A stretch of 64,000 nt of DNA from JAJXWB01 sp965246795 (GTDB taxonomy: Bacteria > Pseudomonadota > Alphaproteobacteria > Rhizobiales > Beijerinckiaceae). Below, piece by piece: positions 56,372 to 64,000 of this stretch. A program made the position numbers and the translations under genes. A model generated the notes under the pieces. That model searched no databases. It was not told the DNA's origin and saw only the letters and a program-made list of their open reading frames with translations. The stretch spans positions 62,001-126,000 of the forward strand of contig CBDFFN010000012.1 in the NCBI GenBank assembly GCA_965246795.1, in the 5' to 3' direction. Each line of letters starts with the position of its first letter. The first letter of the stretch is position 1.

Positions 56372-57150
56372 CACGCGCTCTTCTGGCCGGACGTTTCGCG
56401 GCGACCACCGAAGCGCCGCTCGCGTGTTTCGTAAAGCGCAATCGCCTCTTCCATCGAGGCGCGATCGAAGTCTGGCCAGAGCACCGGAAGAAAGACGAAT
56501 TCGGCGTAGGCGCCCTGCCAGAGCAGGAAATTCGAGATCCGCTGCTCGCCCGACGTACGGATGACGAGGTCGGGGTCGGGCAGACCGAACGTCGACAGGC
56601 GCCGCTCGACTTCGTTTGCGTCTATGTCAGCGGCACGAATGCGCCCGGCCGCAATGTCGACAGCAATCGCGCGCGCCGCAGCAACGATTTCCTGCCGCCC
56701 GCCGTAGTTGAACGCGATGACGAGCGTCAGCCCGGTGTTATTGCGCGTCGTCTCTTCGGCCTCGATAAGCAGCGGGCCGATGTCGTTCGGCAACCCGTCG
56801 CGCGCGCCGATGACCCGGATGCGAACGTTGTTCTCGTGCAATTCGGCCAGATCGTTGCGGATGAAGCGCCGCAGCAGCGCCATCAGCATCCCGACCTCAT
56901 CGGCGGGACGCGACCAGTTCTCCATCGAGAAGGAATAGACCGTCAGCGTGCCGATCCCGAGCTCGATTGCGGCGCGGACGGCACGCCGTAATGCCTCGAC
57001 GCCGCGGCGATGACCTTCTGACCGCGGCAGCGCGCGCTGCGCCGCCCAGCGGCCATTGCCGTCCATTATGATCGCGACGTGGCGCGGTACATCGGCCGGA
57101 GCATCTGGCCCGGCGGTACGACCGGCGCCGAAGGGCGTCGAAAAACTCAT
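56371..57150 (-). CDS. uppS: Undecaprenyl diphosphate synthase
   Basis: A 259-residue cis-prenyltransferase making the C55 carrier for cell-wall synthesis. Motifs HVAIIMDGNGRWAAQRALPRSEGHRRGVEALR, VYSFSMENWSRPADEV, AFNYGGRQEIVAAARAI and DLVIRTSGEQRISNFLLWQGAYAEFVFLPVLWPDF. The ATG at 57150 is preferred; the longer frame upstream is not conserved. frr ends 16 bp before it. Confidence 0.96.
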   Translation of the reverse strand: MSFSTPFGAGRTAGPDAPADVPRHVAIIMDGNGRWAAQRALPRSEGHRRGVEALRRAVRAAIELGIGTLTVYSFSMENWSRPADEVGMLMALLRRFIRNDLAELHENNVRIRVIGARDGLPNDIGPLLIEAEETTRNNTGLTLVIAFNYGGRQEIVAAARAIAVDIAAGRIRAADIDANEVERRLSTFGLPDPDLVIRTSGEQRISNFLLWQGAYAEFVFLPVLWPDFDRASMEEAIALYETRERRFGGRRETSGQKSA

Positions 57151-57166
57151 TCGGAGACCGTGTGCA

Positions 57167-57733
57167 TCAGACCTGCATGATCTCCTTTTCCTTCGCCGCA
57201 AGCGCCGCGTCGATGTCGCGCACCGAACCGTCGGTCGCCTTCTGAACATCACCTTCGAGCTTGCGCTCCTCGTCTTCGCTGATTGCGCTGTCCTTCAACA
57301 ACTTCTTCAACGTATCGATACCATCGCGACGCACATGACGGACCGCGACCCGCGCGTCTTCGGCGTATTTGTGCGCGATCTTTGCCAATTCTTTGCGGCG
57401 CTGCTCATTAAGTTCGGGAATGCGAATGCGCAGCGTCTGACCTTCGGTCGTGGGTGACAATCCGAGATTCGCGTCGCGGATCGCCTTCTCCACTTTCTGG
57501 ACGAGCGACTTGTCCCAGACCTGAATCGACAGAAGCCGTGGCTCCGGCACGCTGATCGTCGCAACGCCGTTCATCGGCGTGCTCTGCCCGTAGGCATCAA
57601 CATTGATCGGCTCGACAAGCGCGGCGGAAGCACGCCCGGTGCGCAGGCCAGAGAGATCGTGCCGCAAGGTCGCGATCGCGCCCTGCATGCGGCGTTTTAC
57701 ATCTTCGAGGTCGAGTTTTGCAGGAGGGGCCAT
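57167..57733 (-). CDS. frr: Ribosome recycling factor
   Basis: A 188-residue factor that, with EF-G, splits post-termination ribosomes. The helical domain has TLRHDLSGLRTGRASAALVEPINVDAYG, then MNGVATISVPEPRLLSIQVWD and the C-terminal helix RVAVRHVRRDGIDTLKKLLKD. The ATG at 57733 gives the normal length; a TTG at 57751 is in frame. Confidence 0.97.
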   Translation of the reverse strand: MAPPAKLDLEDVKRRMQGAIATLRHDLSGLRTGRASAALVEPINVDAYGQSTPMNGVATISVPEPRLLSIQVWDKSLVQKVEKAIRDANLGLSPTTEGQTLRIRIPELNEQRRKELAKIAHKYAEDARVAVRHVRRDGIDTLKKLLKDSAISEDEERKLEGDVQKATDGSVRDIDAALAAKEKEIMQV

Positions 57734-57793
57734 TGCGTCGTTCGTTTCCAATCCCGTTCTTTTGCCCGTTGCCGAAGCGCGGACGGCAGCCGA

Positions 57794-58561
57794 TCAAGCG
57801 CTCGCGGCATGTTCCGTGGACGAATAACCTTGCGGCACGACAAGTGTCGCGCGCCCGCGGCCGGTGAGCGCCGCACTGATGGCACCCTCCCCCGCAATCG
57901 AGAAGACGATTATCGGAATCCGGTTCTCGCGGGCAAGCGCAAAGGCCGCCGTGTCCATGATGCCGAGATTGCGTTCGATCGCTTCATCGTGCGTCAGTCG
58001 CTCATAACGGCGCGCGTTCGGGTCTTTCTTGGGGTCGGCGGTGTAGACACCGTCGACTTGGGTCGCCTTCATCACCGCATCCGCCGACAGTTCGGCCGCC
58101 CGCAGCGCTGCGCCAGTGTCCGTCGTGAAGAATGGGTTGCCGGTCCCGCCCGCGAGAATCACGACACGGCGCTTCGCCAGATGATTGAGCGCCGCCTGTC
58201 GCGAATAGGGCTGGCAAACCGCAGGCATCGGCACGGCCGACAGCGCTCTGGAAGCTTGCCCCGCAGCTTCGACGGCCTGCTCCAGTGCGAGTGCGTTCAT
58301 CACCGTCGCGAGCATGCCGATCGAATCGGCGCGCGCGCGCTCGATCCCCTTGTCGGCGCCCGATATGCCGCGAAAGAAATTGCCGCCGCCGACGACGACT
58401 GCGACTTCCGCTCCGAGCTTGGCCGCATTCGCGAGGTCACGGGCAATGTTGCCGACAGTCGTCGGATCGAGCCCGTGGCTCGCCGTGCCCTGCAGCGCCT
58501 CGCCCGAAAGTTTGACGACGACGCGACGCCAGATCGGGCGTGGTTCGGACGAAGCGCCCAT
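57794..58561 (-). CDS. pyrH: UMP kinase
   Basis: A 255-residue UMP kinase of the amino-acid-kinase fold. WRRVVVKLSGEALQG opens it, VAVVVGGGNFFRG and MNALALEQAVEAAG follow, then VVILAGGTGNPFFTTDTGAALRAAE and VDGVYTADPKKDPNARRYERLTHDE. Start at ATG 58561 or 58588; the first matches the usual length. In most relatives this gene follows tsf directly; here it heads the minus-strand envelope operon. Confidence 0.95.
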   Translation of the reverse strand: MGASSEPRPIWRRVVVKLSGEALQGTASHGLDPTTVGNIARDLANAAKLGAEVAVVVGGGNFFRGISGADKGIERARADSIGMLATVMNALALEQAVEAAGQASRALSAVPMPAVCQPYSRQAALNHLAKRRVVILAGGTGNPFFTTDTGAALRAAELSADAVMKATQVDGVYTADPKKDPNARRYERLTHDEAIERNLGIMDTAAFALARENRIPIIVFSIAGEGAISAALTGRGRATLVVPQGYSSTEHAASA

Positions 58562-58724
58562 CGAGACGCCCGCTCCCGGGATGCTCATTCTGCCTGCCTC
58601 GCCGCGCGGCGCCGCCGAGCGAGTTCTCATCATCGGCGCGGTGGTCGCGATGTTTAGGGAATGCACCTCGATGGAGCAACCCGAGGCGCTTGGATTGCAG
58701 GGGATGACGGGCGATATGGCTGGC

Positions 58725-59186
58725 ATGTCCGACGACGCTCGATCCCCGCCGGTGCTCGGCCGCGCCACGCCCTTACCCGCCTCGCCGGAAGAGGCACGCC
58801 TCGATCGCGTGCCAAACCCTCATCCCGACACGCGATACCTCGCGCGTTTCACCCAACCGGAATTCACGTCGCTGTGCCCCGTCACCGGCCAGCCAGACTT
58901 CGCGCATCTCGTCATCGACTATGTGCCCGATGACTGGCTCGTCGAATCGAAATCGCTGAAGCTTTATCTAGCGAGCTTCCGCAATCACGGCGCGTTTCAC
59001 GAAGACTGCACCGTGCGGATTGGCAAGGAGCTTGTCGGGCTGCTTTCGCCGCACTGGCTGCGGATCGGCGGCTACTGGTTTCCGCGCGGCGGCATGCCGA
59101 TCGACGTGTTCTGGCAGACAGGCTCCTGCCCGGCCGGTGTCTGGGTGCCCGACCAGGGCGTGCCGCCCTATCGAGGGCGTGGCTGA
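58725..59186 (+). CDS. queF: NADPH-dependent 7-cyano-7-deazaguanine reductase
   Basis: A 153-residue type I QueF making preQ1 in queuosine biosynthesis. The catalytic Cys is in FTSLCPVTGQPDFAHLVIDY; the QueF motif ESKSLKLYLASFRNHGAFHED follows. The ATG at 58725 gives the family length; several upstream ATGs are in frame. It is divergent from pyrH with about 160 bp between. Confidence 0.95.
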   Translation: MSDDARSPPVLGRATPLPASPEEARLDRVPNPHPDTRYLARFTQPEFTSLCPVTGQPDFAHLVIDYVPDDWLVESKSLKLYLASFRNHGAFHEDCTVRIGKELVGLLSPHWLRIGGYWFPRGGMPIDVFWQTGSCPAGVWVPDQGVPPYRGRG

Positions 59187-59245
59187 CTGCTGGACGGCGG
59201 CTCCCGGCCGGTTACATTACGGTCAAGTAATGTTGGGAGGTTGTC

Positions 59246-60559
59246 ATGGCGGGCTCTTACACGCCGTCGAATTCGTCGAAACTCGCCACCGTGCTGCGCG
59301 TCACGAGTGGCAATTTTCTCGAAATGTTCGACTTCTTTCTGTTCGGTTTTTACGCGAACCATATCTCAAAAGCGTTCTTCCCGGTCGGTAGTGAATTCGC
59401 GTCGCTGATGCTGACGTTCGCGACGTTCGGGGCCGGCTTCCTGATGCGTCCGCTCGGCGCAATTTTCCTCGGCGCCTACGTCGATCGGATCGGCCGGCGG
59501 CAGGGTCTGATTGTCACGCTCGGCATCATGGCGACCGGAACGATCCTGATCGCCTTCGTTCCGTCCTACGCGACGATCGGTCTTCTCGCACCGCTTCTCG
59601 TGCTGATCGGCCGCTTGCTGCAAGGCTTCTCGGCTGGCGTCGAACTCGGTGGTGTCTCCGTCTATCTCGCGGAAATGGCAACGCCAGGGAACAAAGGTTT
59701 CTACGTCGCGTGGCAATCCGGAAGCCAGCAGGTCGCCGTGATGTTCGCTGCGATCATCGGTTACGTATTGAACCAGACGCTGACGCCAGCGCAGATGGGC
59801 GACTGGGGCTGGCGCATCCCGTTCTTCATCGGCTGCGCGATCATTCCGTTCCTCTTCTACATCCGCACATCGCTGGAAGAGACGAAGGAGTTTCTTGAAA
59901 AGCCGCATCGCCCGACGACGGCGGAGATATTCAAAACGCTTGGCAATAATTTCGGCATCGTGCTGCTTGGCATGTTGATGGTCGTCATGACGACCGTGTC
60001 GTTTTATCTTATTACCGTCTACACGCCCACCTTCGGGAAATCGTTGAACCTGTCCGAGACCGACAGTCTCGCCGTCACCTTCTGCGTCGCGTTATCGAAT
60101 CTGTTCTGGCTGCCGGTGATGGGCGCTATCTCCGATCGCTACGGGCGTCGCGGCATCCTCTTGATCTTTTCCACGCTCGCGCTCTTCACCGCCTATCCTG
60201 TGCTGAGCTGGCTCGTGGGCCATGTCAGCTTCGTAAACATGCTGATCACACTGCTGTGGCTGTCATTCCTTTACGGCAGCTATAACGGTGCGATGGTCGT
60301 CGCGCTTACCGAAATCGTGCCGCGGGATGTGCGCACGACCGGCTTCTCGCTCGCATACTCGCTCGCGACGGCACTCTTCGGCGGGTTCACGCCACTCATC
60401 TCGACTTGGTTGATCAGGCAGACCGGCGACAGCGCAGCGCCCGGCGCCTGGATGGGTTTTGCTGGCCTCTGCGGACTTGTCGCGACACTCGCGATCTACT
60501 GGTTCGGCATGCAGTCGCGCGACGGCACGGTTCAGGAGCGGCTGGTGCCTGCGGAATGA
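59246..60559 (+). CDS. MFS metabolite:H+ symporter (citrate/tricarballylate type)
   Basis: A 437-residue transporter with 12 membrane segments. The N terminus VTSGNFLEMFDFFLFGFYANHISKAFFP, the loop GAYVDRIGRRQGL and GRLLQGFSAGVELGGVSVYLAEMA are typical of the metabolite:H+ symporter group that imports citrate or related tricarboxylates. GGGAGG precedes the ATG. Substrate inferred only by family. It converges on the DUF2155 gene. Confidence 0.9.
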   Translation: MAGSYTPSNSSKLATVLRVTSGNFLEMFDFFLFGFYANHISKAFFPVGSEFASLMLTFATFGAGFLMRPLGAIFLGAYVDRIGRRQGLIVTLGIMATGTILIAFVPSYATIGLLAPLLVLIGRLLQGFSAGVELGGVSVYLAEMATPGNKGFYVAWQSGSQQVAVMFAAIIGYVLNQTLTPAQMGDWGWRIPFFIGCAIIPFLFYIRTSLEETKEFLEKPHRPTTAEIFKTLGNNFGIVLLGMLMVVMTTVSFYLITVYTPTFGKSLNLSETDSLAVTFCVALSNLFWLPVMGAISDRYGRRGILLIFSTLALFTAYPVLSWLVGHVSFVNMLITLLWLSFLYGSYNGAMVVALTEIVPRDVRTTGFSLAYSLATALFGGFTPLISTWLIRQTGDSAAPGAWMGFAGLCGLVATLAIYWFGMQSRDGTVQERLVPAE

Positions 60560-60566
60560 CGGTTGC

Positions 60567-61304
60567 TTAGCGACCTGCCGGATCGAGCGGCTGCGGCACG
60601 TAGTTCGGCTGCGCGCGACTTGGGAAGAAGCTCTGCACCGGCGCACGACGCGGCGCCGGTGGCGCGGCATCCTGCGGCGGGATCGGCGCGAGCGCCGTCG
60701 GGTCTTGACCGGACCGTAGCGGATCGGTCTGACGCGGCTGGTCGGCGCGGCGACGCGATTCCTTCGCCTTGGGATCACGGCCCGTGTTCGCGAGCACGTC
60801 GGCGTTCGGCGGCGGATCATTGTCCGTATTCGAGGCCGTCGCAATGACGGTCGTGCCGCCCTTACAGTCGGTGACCCATACGTCGTAAACAGGGTGCTCG
60901 ACGCCATGCAGACCCGGGCTCGCGGCAAACATCCAGCCGGAGAAGATGCGCTTGAATTGCGATTTCTCACCGATCTCGTCGACCTCGACAAAACCGTCGG
61001 TCAACGGCGCTTCTTTCGGCGGACGCGAGATGCAGGCGCGCGGCGTGATCTGAAGCGAACCGAACTGCACCGTCTCGTCCATCGTGACTTCGAAAGCGAT
61101 GATACGGCCGGTGATCTTGTCGAGCCCCGAAAAGACCGCCGTCGGGTTCATGATCTTGTCGGCCAACGCCGGCATCACCGTACCGGCAAGAGCGAGCGCA
61201 GCGACGGCAGGCGTCGCGAGGCGACGGATGGGCGTAGCAAAGACTGTCAAAACGAATCCGGATCGAGCAAGCGGTGCGAGGCGGAGCCTGTGACGCACCG
61301 GCAC
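60567..61304 (-). CDS. DUF2155 domain periplasmic protein
   Basis: A 245-residue protein. A hydrophobic signal-like segment ends at VMPALA before DKIMNPTAVFSGLDKITGRIIAFEV. The central DUF2155 domain includes FGSLQITPRACISRPPKEAPLTDGFVEVDE, FKRIFSGWMFAASPGLHGVEHPVYDVWVTDC; the C-terminal 80 residues are Pro/Gln-rich. Start could be downstream of 61304, since the first 20 residues look extended. The neighbour is the NDUFA12 gene, as in relatives; role unknown. Confidence 0.88.
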   Translation of the reverse strand: MPVRHRLRLAPLARSGFVLTVFATPIRRLATPAVAALALAGTVMPALADKIMNPTAVFSGLDKITGRIIAFEVTMDETVQFGSLQITPRACISRPPKEAPLTDGFVEVDEIGEKSQFKRIFSGWMFAASPGLHGVEHPVYDVWVTDCKGGTTVIATASNTDNDPPPNADVLANTGRDPKAKESRRRADQPRQTDPLRSGQDPTALAPIPPQDAAPPAPRRAPVQSFFPSRAQPNYVPQPLDPAGR

Positions 61305-61321
61305 GGCATAAATGGGGCGGT

Positions 61322-61729
61322 TCAGTTACCGGGAGACCACGCCTCGTAGTCGCCAGTCGCAGGCGGACGCTTGCCGGCGGACAACGTCGAGCCCGGCGGC
61401 CGCCACGCCATCGGCGTGCCAGTCATGTTCGGCTGATGGGGCGCTTCCCACTCGTACGGCGTGTAGTTGGCGTCAGTTGGCGCAACATTGGTCGTATGAT
61501 GCAGCCAGCCGTACCATCCGGGCGGCGTCGCCGAGCCTTCGCTCGGACCAGCGTAGATGACCCAGCGGCGCTCCCAGCCGAGCGCCGGATCGATCTTGCC
61601 ACCCGCCGTCCGATAGTACGCGTTGCCGAACTCGTCGTGGCCGACGAGTTCGCCGAAGCGCCAGGTGTGGAAGCGCGTGTTGATCGTCGCGCCGTTCCAC
61701 CAGGTGAAGATACGTGTGAGCCAGAGCAT
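61322..61729 (-). CDS. NDUFA12-family subunit of NADH:ubiquinone oxidoreductase
   Basis: A 135-residue accessory complex I subunit, typical of alphaproteobacteria and mitochondria (B17.2). TWWNGATINTRFHTWRFGELVGHDEFGNAYYRT, RRWVIYAGPSEGSATPPGWYGWLHHTTNVAPTD and WEAPHQPNMTGTPMAWRPPGS match the family. The ATG at 61729 is the expected start. It lies 17 bp upstream of the DUF2155 gene, probably co-transcribed. Confidence 0.94.
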   Translation of the reverse strand: MLWLTRIFTWWNGATINTRFHTWRFGELVGHDEFGNAYYRTAGGKIDPALGWERRWVIYAGPSEGSATPPGWYGWLHHTTNVAPTDANYTPYEWEAPHQPNMTGTPMAWRPPGSTLSAGKRPPATGDYEAWSPGN

Positions 61730-61796
61730 CCCTGTGCTTTCGGTCTGTGCCGGAGCCGTTCTGGCTCTACATGATCGGCAACGGGAGAGAAAGCGC

Positions 61797-62498
61797 GTGC
61801 TGCGGGACGGATCGATCATTCCGGGGAGTTTCGAGGCACCGCTGCCGACGAACCGCGGCGAATTCATCACCGTCCTCGCGCATTACCATCGCGCCGAGAT
61901 CGCGCGCATGGCCGGCTGGCGCGACCGCATCGATCGCACGACCAACTGGGCGATCACGGTCGTCGCGGCGATGCTTTCGCTGACCTTCTCGACGCCGACC
62001 GCGCACCACAGCGTACTGCTGTTCGGCATGGTTTTTATGTTCCTGCTCGTGTCGATCGGTCGCGACGCTACCGATTCTTCGACGTGTATCGTCGTCGGGT
62101 ACGGGCGCTGGAGCGCAACTATTACGCGCAGGTGTTCAACCCGTCGGTGGACGTCGCGCCGCAATGGGCACGCGCGCTCGGCGACGATCTCCAGCGGCCG
62201 AACTTCGTCATCAGCCACCCGCAGGCTTTGTCGCGCCGGCTGAAGCGCAGCTACATCTGGATGTTCCGGGCTGTTGCTGGCGGCGTGGCTTATCAAGATT
62301 TCGACCGGCACGACCCCGGTCGTCGGCACCGCGACCGAGAATGTCAGCCGCGTTTGGTACGCCGGCGCCGATATCGGCGTGGTGCCGGGGTATGTCTTGA
62401 TGACCGCCGTGGCCGTCTTCTACGGCTGGCTCATTCACATCGCGTACGTCCGCTATCGCGTGCGGTCCGACATGGACGACGGAGTTGTGCACGTCTGA
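61797..62498 (+). pseudogene. DUF2270 membrane protein, broken by two compensating frameshifts
   Basis: Starting at GTG 61797 (GGGAGA eight bases upstream), frame 1 gives LAHYHRAEIARMAGWRDRIDRTTNWAITVVAAML, a DUF2270 opening. At about 62058 the frame shifts -1: the expected RRYRFFDVYRRRVRALERNYYAQVFNPSVDVAPQW runs in a second frame. At 62267-62272 it shifts back: LLLAAWLIKISTG ... VFYGWLIHIAYVRYRVRSD ends at 62498. One missing base (restoring IESRRYR) and one extra G in a GGG run would repair it to a single protein of about 233 residues. As written, it stops at 62243. Confidence 0.85.
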
Positions 62499-62606
62499 TT
62501 TCGCGAGCGCCCGGGCTCGCTGGTCACCGGCTGTCCCCAGCCGACTGGGAAGGCCCGCCGCAGGGACATGCCGGCTTTTCCCCGCTCTTCTCCACCGGGC
62601 CAATTC

Positions 62607-62622
62607 GCACTATATATAGCGC
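62607..62622 (+). promoter_or_regulatory. NrdR box 1 upstream of nrdJ
   Basis: GCACTATATATAGCGC matches the NrdR-box consensus ACACwATATATwGTGT in its core CTATATATAG and is almost perfectly palindromic. NrdR is the ATP-sensing repressor of ribonucleotide reductase genes. A second box lies exactly 31 bp downstream. Confidence 0.8.
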
Positions 62623-62637
62623 ACGGCCAGTGCGGGA

Positions 62638-62653
62638 TCTCTACATCTTGACA
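62638..62653 (+). promoter_or_regulatory. NrdR box 2 upstream of nrdJ
   Basis: TCTCTACATCTTGACA matches the consensus at 8-9 of 16 positions, including CTA, AT, T and G of the core, and is spaced 31 bp from box 1, the known three-turn spacing for cooperative NrdR binding. It ends in TTGACA, a possible -35 element. Confidence 0.65.
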
Positions 62654-62751
62654 CCTTTTTTCCAAAGAGGTGCTCGAATCAGTTGCGGTCGGACCCCAGA
62701 CTCGCCGAACGTGACCGAGGTTTCCAACTGACTTTTCAGGACATACGGCGC

Positions 62752-64000
62752 ATGCGGATCGAGCGGCACTACACGAAGGTTGGCCAGTCTCCCTATGCGG
62801 GGATCGAGTTCCGCACGACCAAATCCGAGATCAAGAATCCTGACGGCTCGATCGTCTTCTCGCTCGACGGCATCGAAGTGCCGGCTGCCTGGAGCCAGGT
62901 CGCGGCCGACGTTTTGGCGCAGAAATACTTCCGCAAAGCCGGCGTCCCCGCGCGGCTGAAGCGCGTCGAGGAAAACGACGTTCCGTCGTTCCTGTGGCGC
63001 TCGATTGCCGATGATGCGGCCCTCGTCGCGCTTCCGGAAAGCGAGCGTAAGGCGTCCGAGACGACGGCAACGCAAGTCTTCGACCGCCTCGCCGGGGCCT
63101 GGGCCTATTGGGGCTGGAAGGGCGGCTATTTCGACACCGACGCCGATGCGCAGGCCTTCTTCGACGAAATGCGCTTCATGCTCGCGTCGCAGATCGCAGC
63201 GCCCAACTCGCCGCAATGGTTCAACACTGGCCTGCACTGGGCCTATGGCATCGATGGCCCGAGCCAAGGCCATTTCTACGTCGACTACCAGAGCGGCGAA
63301 CTGACGGCGTCGCGGTCGAGCTACGAGCATCCGCAGCCGCACGCCTGCTTCATCCAGTCCGTCTCCGACGACCTCGTGAACGAGGGCGGCATCATGGACC
63401 TGTGGGTGCGCGAGGCGCGCCTGTTCAAATACGGATCCGGCACCGGCTCCAACTTTTCGAAGCTGCGCGGCGAGAACGAAAAGCTGTCCGGCGGCGGACG
63501 TTCGTCGGGCCTCATGTCGTTCCTGAAAATCGGCGATCGCGCGGCGGGCGCCATCAAGTCCGGCGGCACGACACGACGTGCGGCGAAGATGGTCGTTGTC
63601 GACATCGATCATCCCGACGTCGAGACCTTCATCGACTGGAAGGTGCGCGAGGAAGAGAAGGTCGCGGCGCTCGTCACCGGCTCGAAGACGGTGAAGAAGC
63701 ATCTGAAAGCGATCATGCGCGCCTGCGTGAATTGCGAAGGCGAAGGCGACGACTGCTTCAACCCTGAGAAGAACCCGGCGCTGAAGCGCGAAATTCGTCT
63801 CGCGCGCCGCGCGGAACTCCCCGACAATTACATCAAGCGCGTGATGCAGTTCGCGAAACAGGGTTATCGCGACATCACGTTCGACACCTACGACACGGAT
63901 TGGGATTCGGAGGCATACCTGACCGTCTCCGGCCAGAACTCCAACAATTCGATCCGCGTCACGGACGAATTTCTCCGCGCCGTCGAAGGCGACGAGAACT
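62752..64000 (+). CDS. nrdJ: Adenosylcobalamin-dependent (class II) ribonucleotide reductase, 3' end cut by window
   Basis: About 416 codons of a class II reductase that makes deoxyribonucleotides with B12. MRIERHYTKVGQSPYAGIEF begins it; SPQWFNTGLHWAYGIDGPSQGHFYVD, PHACFIQSVSDDLVNEGGIMDLWVREARLFKYGSGTGSN and SSGLMSFLKIGDRAAGAIKSGGTTRRAAKM are typical of NrdJ. The window ends before the rest of the catalytic site. No cobalamin riboswitch motif was seen upstream; control by NrdR boxes is likely. Confidence 0.95.
   Translation, partial: MRIERHYTKVGQSPYAGIEFRTTKSEIKNPDGSIVFSLDGIEVPAAWSQVAADVLAQKYFRKAGVPARLKRVEENDVPSFLWRSIADDAALVALPESERKASETTATQVFDRLAGAWAYWGWKGGYFDTDADAQAFFDEMRFMLASQIAAPNSPQWFNTGLHWAYGIDGPSQGHFYVDYQSGELTASRSSYEHPQPHACFIQSVSDDLVNEGGIMDLWVREARLFKYGSGTGSNFSKLRGENEKLSGGGRSSGLMSFLKIGDRAAGAIKSGGTTRRAAKMVVVDIDHPDVETFIDWKVREEEKVAALVTGSKTVKKHLKAIMRACVNCEGEGDDCFNPEKNPALKREIRLARRAELPDNYIKRVMQFAKQGYRDITFDTYDTDWDSEAYLTVSGQNSNNSIRVTDEFLRAVEGDEN

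Noticed and set aside
62499..62751. Cobalamin riboswitch before the B12-dependent reductase
   Set aside because: No B12-box or typical junction motifs were found; the region is explained by NrdR boxes.

Overview
The window is high-GC chromosomal DNA from an alphaproteobacterium, most likely of the order Hyphomicrobiales (Rhizobiales). Supporting signs are the dusB-ntrB-ntrC-ntrY-ntrX-hfq-hflX block, a fused IspDF, a phosphatidylcholine synthase, a two-domain cold-shock protein, a C-terminally extended ribosomal protein S2, a DUF2155/NDUFA12 pair and a class II (B12-dependent) ribonucleotide reductase. The genus cannot be fixed from sequence reading alone. I see no prophage, transposase or CRISPR array; most of the window is housekeeping.

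Layout. 0-10 kb: a truncated SPFH membrane protein, an orphan peptide-type solute-binding protein, an envelope-stress-like operon (exported metallophosphoesterase, cupredoxin, ECF sigma factor, anti-sigma factor), a DUF815 ATPase, a DUF1330 protein and a NitT/TauT-type ABC transporter. 10-17.6 kb: rpsB-tsf, a TetR regulator divergent from an MFS gene, a frameshifted thioesterase, two transglutaminase-like proteins and small membrane proteins. 17.6-27 kb: tRNA-Ser(UGA), rlpA, then dacF-like/tmk/holB/metG/tatD/MBL in one tight operon, a dif-like site, a double cold-shock gene and mazG. 27-36.4 kb, minus strand: hflX, hfq, ntrX, ntrY, ntrC, ntrB, dusB. 36.4-45.4 kb: ispDF-cinA-nitroreductase, coq10-like, rimO, quinone reductase, pcs, gltA and a glutathione-dependent formaldehyde dehydrogenase. 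45.5-58.6 kb, minus strand: the envelope operon pyrH-frr-uppS-cdsA-dxr-rseP-bamA-lpxD-fabZ-lpxA-lpxB followed by a GH18-like gene. 58.7-64 kb: queF, an MFS symporter, DUF2155, NDUFA12, a frameshifted DUF2270 gene and a truncated nrdJ behind two NrdR-type boxes.

How genes work together. pyrH to lpxB couples translation recycling, undecaprenyl and CDP-diacylglycerol synthesis, the DXP step, intramembrane proteolysis, outer-membrane protein assembly and lipid A synthesis. NtrBC and NtrYX give nitrogen and envelope/redox two-component control next to hfq. The ECF/anti-sigma pair probably controls the phosphoesterase and copper protein in front of it.

The most notable points are: (i) tsf and pyrH, normally adjacent, lie 46 kb apart in opposite orientation, as if a segment containing a dif-like site was inverted; (ii) two otherwise conserved genes (PaaI thioesterase and DUF2270) carry single-base frameshifts that may be real decay or assembly error; (iii) lpxI is absent between lpxA and lpxB; (iv) tandem NrdR boxes exactly 31 bp apart precede nrdJ. 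I did not find a clearly new multi-gene system; the ECF/cupredoxin/phosphoesterase operon is the nearest to an under-studied module.
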